Shown piece after piece: positions 8,340 to 17,383 of a stretch of 52,246 nucleotides of DNA (positions are counted from its first letter, which is position 1; each line of letters starts with the position of its first letter). The stretch covers positions 1 to 52,246 of the forward strand of contig CAINLT010000374.1 of the NCBI GenBank assembly GCA_903850505.1, in the 5' to 3' direction. The DNA comes from an uncultured Myxococcales bacterium. GTDB taxonomy: Bacteria > Myxococcota_A > UBA9042. A model generated the notes under the pieces. That model searched no databases. It saw only the letters and a program-made list of their open reading frames with translations, and was not told the DNA's origin. Made by a program: the position numbers and the translations under genes.

Positions 8340-9350
8340 CTACTTGGTGCCGGAGCAGTCCGACGGCAGCCACACTGCCGGGTCCAAGCGCTCTGCGGTG
8401 AACGTTGCGCCCATGCACACTGCGCGCGCGCCGTATTCGTCTTTGCAGCCGTACTTCAGGCCGGTACCCGCGCACATCCCGTGATCGCACGTGACGCCGC
8501 CGGGGCAAGGGGATGTCGCGTCGCAGGAGGTGCCGCCGGCAAAAGCGCCGAGCAAGCCGCCGAGGCTCTGCCAGTTGTTGCCGCAGAGGCTGCAATCGCC
8601 TTCGGGCACCGTAGAGGCGTCGGCGGGGCTGGGCTGCGGCGTGATGCACACATCGGAGGACTGGCCCGGCGTGGTTTGGCACGTGCACAGATGGAAGAGC
8701 GCGGCCTCGCTGAACGAGCCTTCAAACACTTGGCCATTCTCAATGCGCTTGCAGTCCGCGGACACGCTGGCGCGGATTTTGACGCCGCGGATCGGAATCG
8801 CGTGGTCAGCGCCGATCTTCGGCGTCATGTTCTGCAAGTAGCCGCAGTTCTTGGGGTGTTCGAGCGAGCCGGAATAGACGTTGATGGAGCCCGTTTCGGA
8901 ATCCAACAGATCGCAGCCCTTGCGCGGCAGCTTGATGATCGCGGTCGTCTGCGGCAGCAAGCAGGGCTTCTTGGTGTCGCCCACGCGCGCCGCGTTGGTG
9001 ACCGAGATCTCGATGTCGGTGGCAGTGAGCTTGGTGACCTTGACGTAGAAGTTGAGTTCGTACGCGTTGATGTCCATCTGCCACAAACTGTTCAGGACCG
9101 GGATCACGGCGAAGTTCGGGTCGCCGTCGACATTGGTCAGCTGCAGCGTGTTGAACCGGTAGATATCACCAACTTGCAGGCAATCGCAGGCCTGAACCGC
9201 GCAACCATCGCCTTCGCAGGCGTCCGCGGCACCGGTGTCGTCGCTCATCAGCGGAATGTGGTTGGCGTTGGTGTCGACTGGATTGCTGCAGCTGATGAGG
9301 CTGAACAGACCAAAGCCGAACGTTGCTACGATAGTGCGAATACGCTGCAT
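8340..9350 (-). CDS. Secreted lipoprotein of unknown function
   Basis: The 336-aa product starts MQRIRTIVATFGFGLFSLISC-SN, a lipoprotein signal peptide, with a G-rich ribosome site just before the ATG at 9350. The mature part begins with a short Asp/Cys segment (CEGDGCAVQACDC), continues as a mixed domain with several cysteines, and ends with a Cys-rich tail containing CSLCGNNW and repeated Cys/Gly pairs typical of secreted myxobacterial proteins. I do not recognise a named family. It is the first gene of the minus-strand block and is divergent from the FadL-like gene, so shared regulation in the 9351-9524 gap is possible. Confidence 0.75.
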   Translation of the reverse strand: MQRIRTIVATFGFGLFSLISCSNPVDTNANHIPLMSDDTGAADACEGDGCAVQACDCLQVGDIYRFNTLQLTNVDGDPNFAVIPVLNSLWQMDINAYELNFYVKVTKLTATDIEISVTNAARVGDTKKPCLLPQTTAIIKLPRKGCDLLDSETGSINVYSGSLEHPKNCGYLQNMTPKIGADHAIPIRGVKIRASVSADCKRIENGQVFEGSFSEAALFHLCTCQTTPGQSSDVCITPQPSPADASTVPEGDCSLCGNNWQSLGGLLGAFAGGTSCDATSPCPGGVTCDHGMCAGTGLKYGCKDEYGARAVCMGATFTAERLDPAVWLPSDCSGTK

Positions 9351-9454
9351 GAACCCCCATTTGACGCGGACGCTGCGTACCATGACGCACCCCCCATCGC
9401 CTCCCGCCTGCAAGCGTGGCATAGGCGCGTGGGCTTCGTCAAAATGTCACCCGC

Positions 9455-9483
9455 TGGACGTGAAACGTTGCCGCTGCTACTGT
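9455..9483 (+). promoter_or_regulatory. Predicted promoter of the FadL-like gene
   Basis: TGGACG (9455-9460), 17-bp spacer, TACTGT (9478-9483), with TG one base before the -10 (extended -10, TGCTACTGT). The implied start is near 9490, about 35 nt before the ATG. Confidence 0.35.
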
Positions 9484-9524
9484 CGCCGCGGGGGAACTCG
9501 TTACGGCGAGACTTGGGGAGTGAA

Positions 9525-11018
9525 ATGTCGAAGTATTTTGCAACGTTGTGTGTGCGTTCTGCGATTTGCGCAGCTCCGCTTCTTGGCTTGCTGGCGCAGA
9601 ACGCGTACGCGGGCGGCTTTGAAGTGCCGGACAACGGCGCTCAGTCAGTGGGACGCGGCAATGCGTTTACCGCCAAGGCGGACGACTTGACGGCCCTCGC
9701 GCACAATCCAGGTGCGTTGATCAAGTCCAAGGGCGCCAACATCCTGTACTCGCACAACGTGGTGCACGCGCCGCAGACGTTCACGCGGCAGGTGTCGAAC
9801 ATGCCGTCCTTGCCGCTGCCGACCTTGCCCGACGGCACGAAGGCAGACCCGTTTGCGACGCAGTCCAACCAGACGCCGTGGTTTGCGCTCGGTGGCATGC
9901 TGGTCGGAAGCTACGATTTTGGCTTGGAGAATTGGACCTTCGCAGCGGGCGTCTATGGCCCGAGCGCGGCCGGTCACCAGGAGTGGAACGTCAACGGCGG
10001 CCAGCGCTGGATGCTGACCAAGATGGACGCGCTGATGGTGTTCTACAGCCTCGCGGCGGCGTATGGCGTGCCGGACAAGTTCGGCATCGGCGTGACCGCG
10101 CAGATCGTCAGCCAGCCGTCGACGACGCTCAGCCTCGTAGTGGACGGCGACAACGGCAGCCAGCTCGCGCCGTACTACAAGGGCTCGGAGATCGAGTCGA
10201 CGCTCAAACTGTCCGCGCCGCCGACGATCTCCGCGATTGTGGGCGGCTGGTGGCGCCCGGTGGAAAACATCGAGATCGGCGTGTCGGGGCGCGTGATCCC
10301 GGTCAGCTTGAACGGCAAAGGCGATTTTACCATCGCCACGACGCCGACCGGCGCGAAGTTCACCGACGCGCAGCTGACCGTCGTGGGCAGCAGCGCCGCG
10401 TTGCAACTCGTGCTGCCGGCGACCGCGCACTTTGGTATTCGCTACCGCGGTCTGGACAAGCCCGTGGCGCTGCCGGAAGGCGCGACGCCGACCACCAAGC
10501 CCCGGCCGGAGCGTTGGGACGTCGAGCTCGATTTTGCCTATGAGGCGTGGTCGATGCTAAAGGATTTCAACGTGATGCTGAACGGCGAGATCCAGTTGTT
10601 CGCCAAGGCCAACGCGCAGGACGTCGTCGTGGCCAAGCGCTGGAAGGACACGTATTCGCTCCGCCTCGGCGGCTCGTACAACCTGCCGAACTTGCCGATT
10701 GGCTTCATGGCCGGCACGTTCGTCGAGTCGGGCGCCGTGCCGGCCAACTACGAGAACCTCGACTTCCCGTCGTACAATCGCCTGGGCGTCAACGGCGGCG
10801 TGAAAGTGCACGCTGGCCCCGTGGACATCACCGCGGCGTATAGCCACGTGTTCCAGGAGACGCGCACGGTCGACGAGACCTACGCCAAGGTCTTCCAGCA
10901 GCGTCCGGTCGCGCCTTGCCCGACGGGCTGCAACGGCTTTGACGGCGTCCCGGCCAACGCCGGTACGTTCACGTCGTCGTTTGACATCATCTCCGCGAGC
11001 GCCGCCATCAAGTTCTGA
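9525..11018 (+). CDS. OmpP1/FadL family outer-membrane transporter
   Basis: The 497-aa protein has a signal peptide (to about AQNAYA) and the mature N-terminus GGFEVPDNGAQSVGRGNAF, typical of FadL proteins, whose N-terminal hatch plugs the barrel. The FadL-type motif DDLTALAHNPGAL follows at about residue 45. Alternating beta-strand pattern runs to a C-terminal Phe (AAIKF), the barrel-assembly signal. FadL proteins bring long-chain fatty acids or other hydrophobic compounds across the outer membrane. GGGGAG at 9515-9520 supports the ATG at 9525; the frame is open far upstream but that is non-coding. A racemase-like acyl-CoA gene lies nearby on the other strand, consistent with a lipid theme. 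Confidence 0.88.
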   Translation: MSKYFATLCVRSAICAAPLLGLLAQNAYAGGFEVPDNGAQSVGRGNAFTAKADDLTALAHNPGALIKSKGANILYSHNVVHAPQTFTRQVSNMPSLPLPTLPDGTKADPFATQSNQTPWFALGGMLVGSYDFGLENWTFAAGVYGPSAAGHQEWNVNGGQRWMLTKMDALMVFYSLAAAYGVPDKFGIGVTAQIVSQPSTTLSLVVDGDNGSQLAPYYKGSEIESTLKLSAPPTISAIVGGWWRPVENIEIGVSGRVIPVSLNGKGDFTIATTPTGAKFTDAQLTVVGSSAALQLVLPATAHFGIRYRGLDKPVALPEGATPTTKPRPERWDVELDFAYEAWSMLKDFNVMLNGEIQLFAKANAQDVVVAKRWKDTYSLRLGGSYNLPNLPIGFMAGTFVESGAVPANYENLDFPSYNRLGVNGGVKVHAGPVDITAAYSHVFQETRTVDETYAKVFQQRPVAPCPTGCNGFDGVPANAGTFTSSFDIISASAAIKF

Positions 11019-11129
11019 ACTTCCATCCTGTCGCGGTTCGGCTGTACGACCTGCGCCGGTCCCCGCTGGCTCGCCGCGCAGCCAAGCGCGTTCATCCCGG
11101 ACTTCCGTCACGTTGCCGAGGAATTCGCC

Positions 11130-11546
11130 ATGTCGCAGTTCGCCCGCCTGTGTTTCGTCGCCGTTCTCGCTTTGCCGGTCGCAGCGTGCGGGACCTCCGC
11201 CGCCAACACCGCGGACAGCCAAGGCGAGGCGTTCAAGCGCATCAGCGCGGCCGACCTGAACAGCAAGCTCGCGGCCAAGGCGCCGATCTTCGTGTTCGAC
11301 GACAACGGTGACGAGCGCTACGCTCAGGGCCACGTGCCCACGGCCAAGCACTTGAAGGTGGACGAAGTGACCGCCGCCGCGCTCCCCGCCGACAAAGCCG
11401 CGATGTTGGTGTTCTACTGCGCCGGCGAGAAATGCAGCGCCTGCCATCACGCCGCTGAGGCCGCCATCGAGCTCGGCTACAGCAACGTCTGGATCATGCC
11501 CGAGGGCATCAAGGGCTGGGAAGCGCAGCACCTGCCAGTAGAATAG
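11130..11546 (+). CDS. Rhodanese-like domain lipoprotein
   Basis: This 138-aa protein has a lipobox at PVAAC (Cys20). Residues about 38-135 form a single rhodanese domain: GHVPTAKHLKVDE is the usual loop before the active site, and FYCAGEKCSACHHAA carries Cys97 at the catalytic position, with two more cysteines at 102 and 105. EGIKGWEAQHLPVE is the normal C-terminal end. Rhodanese domains transfer sulfane sulfur or act as sulfide carriers; a periplasmic, lipid-anchored form may take part in sulfur or redox handling. It lies between the FadL-like gene and the ABC operon, each with its own likely promoter. Confidence 0.85.
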   Translation: MSQFARLCFVAVLALPVAACGTSAANTADSQGEAFKRISAADLNSKLAAKAPIFVFDDNGDERYAQGHVPTAKHLKVDEVTAAALPADKAAMLVFYCAGEKCSACHHAAEAAIELGYSNVWIMPEGIKGWEAQHLPVE

Positions 11547-11566
11547 CACGAAAAAGTCCAGCCAGA

Positions 11567-11595
11567 TTGGCCCAAACGGTCGGTCGTGCTACAAC
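11567..11595 (+). promoter_or_regulatory. Predicted promoter of the sugar ABC operon
   Basis: TTGGCC (11567-11572), 17-bp spacer, TACAAC (11590-11595) with an extended -10 TG. The implied transcript start near 11602 excludes the in-frame GTG at 11586 and favours the GTG at 11613, leaving a short leader that contains the GGAGG. Confidence 0.4.
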
Positions 11596-11612
11596 TTCGC
11601 CGCGGAGGGCAT

Positions 11613-12692
11613 GTGGCACGCGTCACCTTGCAGGACATTGAAAAGTCGTATGGCGACGTTCACGTCGTCAAGCGCCTCAATTTGGACGTCGCGGATGGCG
11701 AACTCGTTGTTCTCGTAGGCGCTTCCGGCTGCGGTAAATCGACGACGCTGCGCATGGTCGCTGGCTTGGAGACGATCACGTCCGGCCGGCTGCTGTTTGA
11801 CGACAAGCTGGTCAACGACCTCTCGCCGCGGCAGCGCGACATCGCGATGGTCTTCCAGAGCTACGCGCTGTACCCGCACATGACGGTGTTTGAGAACCTC
11901 GCGTTTGGCCTGCGTTTGCGCCAGATGCCGCAGGTGGAAATCGACAAGCGCGTGAGCGAAGCCGCGGCGTTGCTTGGGCTGAACGAGCTGTTGGCGCGCA
12001 AGCCGGCGGCGCTCTCCGGCGGTCAGCGGCAGCGCGTGGCGATGGGCCGCGCGGTGGTGCGCGAGCCGTCCGCGTTCCTGTTTGATGAGCCGCTCTCCAA
12101 TCTGGACGCCAAGCTGCGCGTGCAGATGCGCCTGGAAATCGCCAAGCTGCACCAGCGCTTGGGTGCGACGATGCTCTATGTGACCCACGATCAGGTGGAA
12201 GCGATGACGCTGGCGGACCGCATTGCAGTGATGCACGAAGGCGTGCTGCAGCAATGCGCGTCGCCCAATGAAATCTACGCCACGCCGGCGAATACGTACG
12301 TCGCGACGTTTATCGGCTCGCCCGCGATGAACCTGTGGCGCGTGCCGCAGGCGCATCAGACAAGCCCGACGGTGGCGGTGCTGGGCGTGCGTCCGCAGGA
12401 CCTGCTGCCGTGCAGCGCGGCGGACGCGACGGTGAATCTGCGGGTAGAAGTCGTGGAGCCGCTGGGCGCGGATACGTTTGCGTACGGCGAGGCGGTCGAT
12501 CAGCACGGGAAGTCGCTGTCGGATCGCGCGGCGCTGGCGGACACGGATACGCACACGCGCGCCCGCGCCGAGTCCGCGAGCGTGGTGCGCCTGGACCCGC
12601 ATACGGTCGTCCGTCCGGGCGAACTGCTGCCGTTGATCGCTGATCCGGCGCGGCTGCACAAGTTTGACCGCATCGGCCAGCGCGTGAGCTAG
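11613..12692 (+). CDS. ABC transporter ATP-binding protein, MalK/UgpC type
   Basis: About 359 aa. It has Walker A GASGCGKSTT (about 36-45), Q-loop in VFQSYALYPHM, signature LSGGQRQR (about 134-141), Walker B FLFDEP (about 155-160), D-loop SNLDAKLR and the H-switch VTHDQVEAMTLADR. The C-terminal part after IGSPAMNL is the regulatory (TOBE/MOP-like) domain of the CUT1 sugar-importer ATPases. It energises the importer formed by the next three genes. Start choice: GTG 11613 follows GGAGG at 11604-11608 and gives ARVTLQDIEKSYG, matching the family N-terminus. Confidence 0.93.
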   Translation: MARVTLQDIEKSYGDVHVVKRLNLDVADGELVVLVGASGCGKSTTLRMVAGLETITSGRLLFDDKLVNDLSPRQRDIAMVFQSYALYPHMTVFENLAFGLRLRQMPQVEIDKRVSEAAALLGLNELLARKPAALSGGQRQRVAMGRAVVREPSAFLFDEPLSNLDAKLRVQMRLEIAKLHQRLGATMLYVTHDQVEAMTLADRIAVMHEGVLQQCASPNEIYATPANTYVATFIGSPAMNLWRVPQAHQTSPTVAVLGVRPQDLLPCSAADATVNLRVEVVEPLGADTFAYGEAVDQHGKSLSDRAALADTDTHTRARAESASVVRLDPHTVVRPGELLPLIADPARLHKFDRIGQRVS

Positions 12693-12716
12693 GCCCTTTG
12701 GAAGTGAGGCGAGAGC

Positions 12717-14021
12717 ATGAAGCGTTTGCTGTTTGTGGCGATGACCCTGCTGTTTGTGGCGTGCGGCAAGAAAGAGGCCGCGTCGACGGCGCCCGGTGCT
12801 GCTGCTGAAGCGGCGAAGTCGGGCGAAGCCGTGGCTGCGCCGGAAGCGGCGAGCAAAACGGCAGAGGCGGCGGCCCCGGTTGCGCCGCAGACCGTGACGC
12901 TGTGGCACAGCTACCGCGACGACGAGCGGAAGGCGCTGGATACGCTGGTGGGGCAGTGGAACAAGCTGCAGCCGGGTGTGCAAATCCAGGCGCTCGCGGT
13001 TCCGTTTGACGCCATCATCGACAAATTCCAGGTCGCGACGCCCAACGGCAACGGTCCGGATCTCATCATCATGGCGCACGACAAGATCGGCCTGTGGGCA
13101 CGCGACGGCCTCCTGCAGCCGCTGGGCGACTTTGCCGCGAAGGACCGCCTCGGCCGTTTCCTGCCGCAGACCGTCAAGCCGCTGGTGTTCGACAAGGCGA
13201 TTTGGGGCCTGCCGATGGCGTTCAAGACCGTCGCGCTTTTCTACAACCGCAAGATGGTGCCGCAGCCGCCCAAGACGATTGGCCAGCTGATTGAAGTCGG
13301 CAAAGGCTTCACGTCCGAAAAGACCGAGAGCTTCGGCCTCGCGTATGACGCCGCCGACCTGTATTTCCACGCGCCCTTCCTCTACGGCATGGGCGGCAAG
13401 GTGTGGGACGAAGACGCCAAGAAAATCACCATCGACACGCCGGAAGCCATCAAGGCCGCCGAGCTCGTGCACAGCTTCTACACGCAGGCCAAGATCCTCC
13501 CCAAGGGCGTCGGCGGCTTTGTCGTGACGGCGATGTTCAATGACGGCAAGACGCCGTTCACGATCCAGGGACCGTGGTTCATTGCCGAGATCGCCAAGGA
13601 CATCGACTGGGGCGTCGCCGTGCTGCCGGAGATCGAGCCGGGCAAGCCGCTGCGGCCGTATCTCGGCTCGGAGGCGGTGCTGCTGACCAAGCAGTCCAAA
13701 GTGCGCGACGCGGCGCTGAAGGTCATGGACTACCTGACCAGCGATGAAGCGGCGATTACCCGCCTGGAAATGGGCCACCAGATGGTCGCGAACGCCAAGA
13801 TTTACGAGAATCCGCGCTGGCTGGAGAAGCCCGTGGTGCGGGTGTTCCACGCGCAGGCGGAGACCTCGGTGCCGATGCCGACCGCGGTGGAGCCGTCGGT
13901 GGCCTGGGCGCCGTACAGTGCCGCGCTCCGCAAGATCATCTTCTCAGGCGCCGATCCCAAGACCGCACTGGCCGAAGCGCAGGCGACCGCCGATCAGGCC
14001 GTCGCGCGTCTGGGCAAGTAG
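12717..14021 (+). CDS. Sugar ABC transporter substrate-binding lipoprotein, MalE-like
   Basis: The 434-aa protein has a lipobox LFVAC (Cys16), then an Ala/Glu/Lys-rich tether to about residue 58. The binding-protein fold starts VTLWHSYRDDERKAL, the classical cluster 1 opening, with GPDLIIMAHDKIG, GLPMAFKTVALFYN and PFTIQGPWF as further typical segments (maltose-binding proteins show GLPYAVEALSLIYN and AMTINGPWA). It would capture a maltose/trehalose-like oligosaccharide in the periplasm and deliver it to the membrane subunits that follow; the sugar itself is inferred from similarity. It starts 24 bp after the ATPase gene. Confidence 0.92.
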   Translation: MKRLLFVAMTLLFVACGKKEAASTAPGAAAEAAKSGEAVAAPEAASKTAEAAAPVAPQTVTLWHSYRDDERKALDTLVGQWNKLQPGVQIQALAVPFDAIIDKFQVATPNGNGPDLIIMAHDKIGLWARDGLLQPLGDFAAKDRLGRFLPQTVKPLVFDKAIWGLPMAFKTVALFYNRKMVPQPPKTIGQLIEVGKGFTSEKTESFGLAYDAADLYFHAPFLYGMGGKVWDEDAKKITIDTPEAIKAAELVHSFYTQAKILPKGVGGFVVTAMFNDGKTPFTIQGPWFIAEIAKDIDWGVAVLPEIEPGKPLRPYLGSEAVLLTKQSKVRDAALKVMDYLTSDEAAITRLEMGHQMVANAKIYENPRWLEKPVVRVFHAQAETSVPMPTAVEPSVAWAPYSAALRKIIFSGADPKTALAEAQATADQAVARLGK

Positions 14022-14030
14022 GAGCGCGAG

Positions 14031-15788
14031 ATGGCGCCTGCGCCCCAGCCACCGCAACCGGGCCTCGTGCCTTTTGCCGCAGCGACTTTGCTGCTGGCGG
14101 CGACGTTGGTTGCGGCGTTGACGGCAGGACACGCAGCGCTGGCAGCGAGCGCCGAGCAGGCGACGCGGTTGGTGCGGGCGGCGTCGCTGGCGGATGCGGC
14201 GGCGCATCAGGCGGCGATTCACCAGGACGATGCGACAGCGCGCGATGCCGCGCTTGCCCAGCTGGCCAAGCAGCAAGCGCCGTTGTTGACGCACGTCGCC
14301 GTGATTGCCTCGGGTGGCGCGGACGAATTTGGCATTGAGCGCGGGAGCGGTGTGGCGTTTGCCAGCCAGAAGCTCGATGCGGCGGTGAACGGTGCGCTGC
14401 TGGAGGCGGCGAAGTCCCACGCGACCGCGGCGGAGGATGCCCTGCAAAAGCACCAGCCGATGGATGGCGCGCGGCTGCTCGTCGTGCTGCCGGACACGAC
14501 GCAGGCGATTGTCCAGCCGTTTCGCGCCGCGCAGAACAAGCCGGAGATCGGTGGCGCCGTGGCGTTGGTGCTGCGACCGGTGACGGCGCCGGACGCGCCT
14601 TGGCTATTGTGGCTGTTGCCGCTGGTGGCGCTGGCCATCGCGCTCGGTGCGCGCAAGCCGCTGGGTGAACGCATCGCGCCGACGGTCGCCATGGCGGTGA
14701 GCGCGGCGGCGGCGGTCCTGCTGCTGCCGGCTTTGCCAACGGCCGCGTCGGGCGGTGTGCAAGTGCTCGCCGACGGCTGGCTGATTCCCCACTCGGCGGT
14801 CGGTACGGTGAGCGCCGCGGGTGCGTCGTGGGTGCTGGGCAGCGCGCTGCTGCTGACGGCGCTGCTCGGCCCGGTCGTTCCCGGTCTGGCGGCGATTTTC
14901 GGCGCGCTGCGCAAGGACCCAGTGCCGTATTTTTACGTCGGGCCCGCGCTTTTTGCGACCGGCGTGCTGGTCTTCGTGCCATTCGCGGTGGGCGTCGGGC
15001 TATCGTTCACGGGGCCAAACGGCCAGTTCCTCGGCCTCGCCAACTACCGAGAAGTCGTTGAAACGGCGATGGATCCAACGTCCGCGACCCACTTTGGCCG
15101 CACGCTGGCCATGACCGTCGCCTGGACCCTCATCAACGTGGTGCTGCACGTGACGATTGGCCTCGCGCTGGCGCTCGTGCTCAACCAGCCCAAGCTGCGC
15201 GGTCGGGCTTTCTACCGCCTGCTGCTGATCGTGCCGTGGGCGGTGCCGAGCTACATCACGGCGCTGACGTGGAAATGGCTGTTCAACACGCAATACGGTC
15301 CCATCAACGCCATGCTGGCGCTGTGCGGCGCGCAGAAGGTCGATTGGCTGGGCGATTCGCTCGCCACCAACTTCATCGCCAACCTGCTCACCAACGTCTG
15401 GCTCGGGTTTCCGTTCATGATGGTCGTGTCGCTCGGCGCGCTGCAGTCGATCCCCGCGGATTTGTACGAGGCGGCGGACATCGACGGCGCGTCCGCTTGG
15501 CAGAAATTCCGCCACGTTACCTGGCCGCTCCTGCGTCCCGCGCTGTTTCCCGCGGTCATCATGGGCGTGATTTGGACGTTCAACGCGTTCAACGTCATCT
15601 ACCTTGTCAGCGGCGGCGGGCCGGATCACAAGACAGACATCCTGATTACTGAAGCGTATTTTGCGTTCTCCGTGCTGCGGCGTCACGGCTTGGCCGCGGC
15701 GTACAGCGTGCTGATTTTCCTGCTGTTGCTCGGCTACACGCTGGTCACGCAGCGCCGGTTCAAAGCGACCGAGGCGGTGAACGAATGA
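14031..15788 (+). CDS. Sugar ABC permease, MalF-like, with long N-terminal extension
   Basis: The 585-aa protein is about twice the usual CUT1 permease length. The C-terminal half (from about residue 298, YFYVGPALFATGVL) is a normal MalF-type permease with the EAA motif YEAADIDGASAWQKF for contact with the ATPase. The N-terminal half has a membrane segment (about 12-35), a predicted extracytoplasmic, Ala-rich helical domain (about 36-190) and three further hydrophobic segments (about 192-285). The extracytoplasmic part has no clear family match to me; its position between two membrane segments is like single-Cache sensor domains, but that is inference. It starts 9 bp after the binding-protein gene and overlaps the MalG-like gene by 4 bp. 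Confidence 0.87.
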   Translation: MAPAPQPPQPGLVPFAAATLLLAATLVAALTAGHAALAASAEQATRLVRAASLADAAAHQAAIHQDDATARDAALAQLAKQQAPLLTHVAVIASGGADEFGIERGSGVAFASQKLDAAVNGALLEAAKSHATAAEDALQKHQPMDGARLLVVLPDTTQAIVQPFRAAQNKPEIGGAVALVLRPVTAPDAPWLLWLLPLVALAIALGARKPLGERIAPTVAMAVSAAAAVLLLPALPTAASGGVQVLADGWLIPHSAVGTVSAAGASWVLGSALLLTALLGPVVPGLAAIFGALRKDPVPYFYVGPALFATGVLVFVPFAVGVGLSFTGPNGQFLGLANYREVVETAMDPTSATHFGRTLAMTVAWTLINVVLHVTIGLALALVLNQPKLRGRAFYRLLLIVPWAVPSYITALTWKWLFNTQYGPINAMLALCGAQKVDWLGDSLATNFIANLLTNVWLGFPFMMVVSLGALQSIPADLYEAADIDGASAWQKFRHVTWPLLRPALFPAVIMGVIWTFNAFNVIYLVSGGGPDHKTDILITEAYFAFSVLRRHGLAAAYSVLIFLLLLGYTLVTQRRFKATEAVNE

Positions 15789-16636
15789 GCACGTCGCGCA
15801 AAGGTTTTCCGCCGTGGGCGCTGCACCTGCTGCTCGTGCCGATCACGATCGCCACGCTGTACCCGGCGCTCTACGTGATCAAGCTGGCGCTCAGCGGTAC
15901 GGGCGGTGCGTCGGCTTCGCCGTGGCCCTGGCCTGAAACGTTCTCGCTGGACGCGTTCGTCGCCGTCATAGGCCACAAGGGCAGCGACGGGTCCTGGCTG
16001 TTCGGCCGCCAGCTCGCCAATTCGCTCATCGTCTCGCTTGCCACCACGGCGCTCGGCATCGTGCTCGCCTGCACCGCCGCCTATGGCTTCGCCCGTTTTG
16101 AGTTCCCCGGCCGCCGCGCCGGCATGCTCGGCTTCCTGGCCACCCAGATGTTCCCCGGCATCTTGACCATGATTCCGCTGTACGTGCTGATGCAGAAGCT
16201 CAACCTGCTCGACTCGATGCTCGGTCTCGTGCTCGTCTACGCCACGACGACCGTGCCGTTCTGCACCTGGACGCTCAAGGGCTATTTTGACACGCTGCCC
16301 AAGGAAATTGAGGAATCGGCGGTCATTGACGGCGCCACGCGGCTGCAGATCTTCTGGCGCATCATCCTGCCGCTCTCCGCGCCGGCCATCGCCGTGACCG
16401 CGCTGTTCTCCTTCATGACGGCCTGGAACGAGTTCGTTCTGGCCTACACGTTCCTCTCGCGCGAGGCTGCGTATACGCTGCCCGTGCAAATTCGCGGCTA
16501 CGTGGGCGACAAGGACGTGCAGTGGGCGCTGTTCGCGGCGGCCTCGCTCGTCGTGTCCACGCCGGTCATGGCGCTCTTCTATTCGCTGGAAAAACAGCTG
16601 GTCGGCGGTCTGACGGCCGGCGGCGTCAAGGGCTAA
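15785..16636 (+). CDS. Sugar ABC permease, MalG-like
   Basis: This 283-aa membrane protein has six hydrophobic segments and the EAA loop EESAVIDGATRLQIFWRII, followed by PLSAPAIAVTALFSFM and WNEFVLAYTFL, all standard for MalG-type CUT1 permeases. It forms the second half of the transmembrane channel with the MalF-like subunit. The ATG overlaps the preceding stop (ATGA), so the two are translationally coupled and made in equal amounts. Confidence 0.93.
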   Translation: MSTSRKGFPPWALHLLLVPITIATLYPALYVIKLALSGTGGASASPWPWPETFSLDAFVAVIGHKGSDGSWLFGRQLANSLIVSLATTALGIVLACTAAYGFARFEFPGRRAGMLGFLATQMFPGILTMIPLYVLMQKLNLLDSMLGLVLVYATTTVPFCTWTLKGYFDTLPKEIEESAVIDGATRLQIFWRIILPLSAPAIAVTALFSFMTAWNEFVLAYTFLSREAAYTLPVQIRGYVGDKDVQWALFAAASLVVSTPVMALFYSLEKQLVGGLTAGGVKG

Positions 16637-17380
16637 GTGCACCACGTGACCGATTCTCCCAACACGCATTACGCCGGGCAGGACCTGGAAGCGCTGGCCG
16701 ATCTGCCGCGCTACACGGGCTGGATCATTGAGCAATTTCACGGGCACCTGCACGGTCGCGTGATCGAGGTCGGCGCGGGCATTGGCAACGTCGCGCTGCG
16801 CTATCTGGACGACGTGGACAGCGCGCTGCTCGTGGAGCCCGCGGCGAATCTGTGCCAGAAGCTGCGTGCGCGCGTTGCGGACCGTCCGAATGTGACCGTC
16901 GCCGAGGCCGTGCTGCACGAGGTCGCTCCCGCGCTGCTGGCCGAACCGTTTGACGCGGCCATCATGGTCAACGTGCTGGAGCACATTCCGGACGATGCGG
17001 CCGTCTTGCAGCGGTTGTTTGAAGTGCTGAAGCCCGGCGGCGCGCTGTGCATCTTTGTGCCGGCGATGCCGGAAATCTACGGCACGTTGGACGAAATCGT
17101 CGACCACGTGCGGCGGTACCGGCGCCAGGAGCTGGGTGACAAGCTGCAAGCCGCGGGTTTCACGGTGCAGCGGCTGGACTACCTGGACACGCTGGGCATC
17201 GTGCCGTGGTTCATCGCGGGCAAGGTGCTGAAGCGCAGGAAGTACGACGCCCTGGGCGCGCAGGCCTACGCCCGCTTTGGCGTGCCCATGACGCGCGCGT
17301 TGGAGGCGGTGCTGAGCCGCGTGTTGCCGCGGACGCCGATTGGCAAGAGCCTCGTGGCAGTGGCCATCAAGCCGCGCTAG
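16637..17380 (+). CDS. Class I SAM-dependent methyltransferase
   Basis: The 247-aa protein shows methyltransferase motif I VIEVGAGIGNVALRYL (about 39-54), the acidic end of strand 2 (LLVEPA), motif II FDAAIMVNVLEHIPDD and motif III LKPGGALCIFVPA. YGTLDEIVDHVRRYRRQEL resembles methyltransferases acting on lipids or glycans. The substrate is unknown. It starts with GTG directly after the MalG-like stop, so it appears to be the last gene of the sugar-importer operon, although a second GTG lies three codons in. Its stop is 3 bp from the stop of the convergent DUF4139 gene. Confidence 0.85.
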   Translation: MHHVTDSPNTHYAGQDLEALADLPRYTGWIIEQFHGHLHGRVIEVGAGIGNVALRYLDDVDSALLVEPAANLCQKLRARVADRPNVTVAEAVLHEVAPALLAEPFDAAIMVNVLEHIPDDAAVLQRLFEVLKPGGALCIFVPAMPEIYGTLDEIVDHVRRYRRQELGDKLQAAGFTVQRLDYLDTLGIVPWFIAGKVLKRRKYDALGAQAYARFGVPMTRALEAVLSRVLPRTPIGKSLVAVAIKPR

Positions 17381-17383
17381 CCA

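Noticed and set aside
7998..9524. Upstream extension of the FadL-like frame
   Set aside because: Antisense of the CoA-transferase and lipoprotein genes; the signal peptide and ribosome site mark the ATG at 9525.
11589..13850. 750-codon minus-strand open frame
   Set aside because: Antisense of the ABC ATPase and binding-protein genes; composition is His/Arg-rich with no domain.
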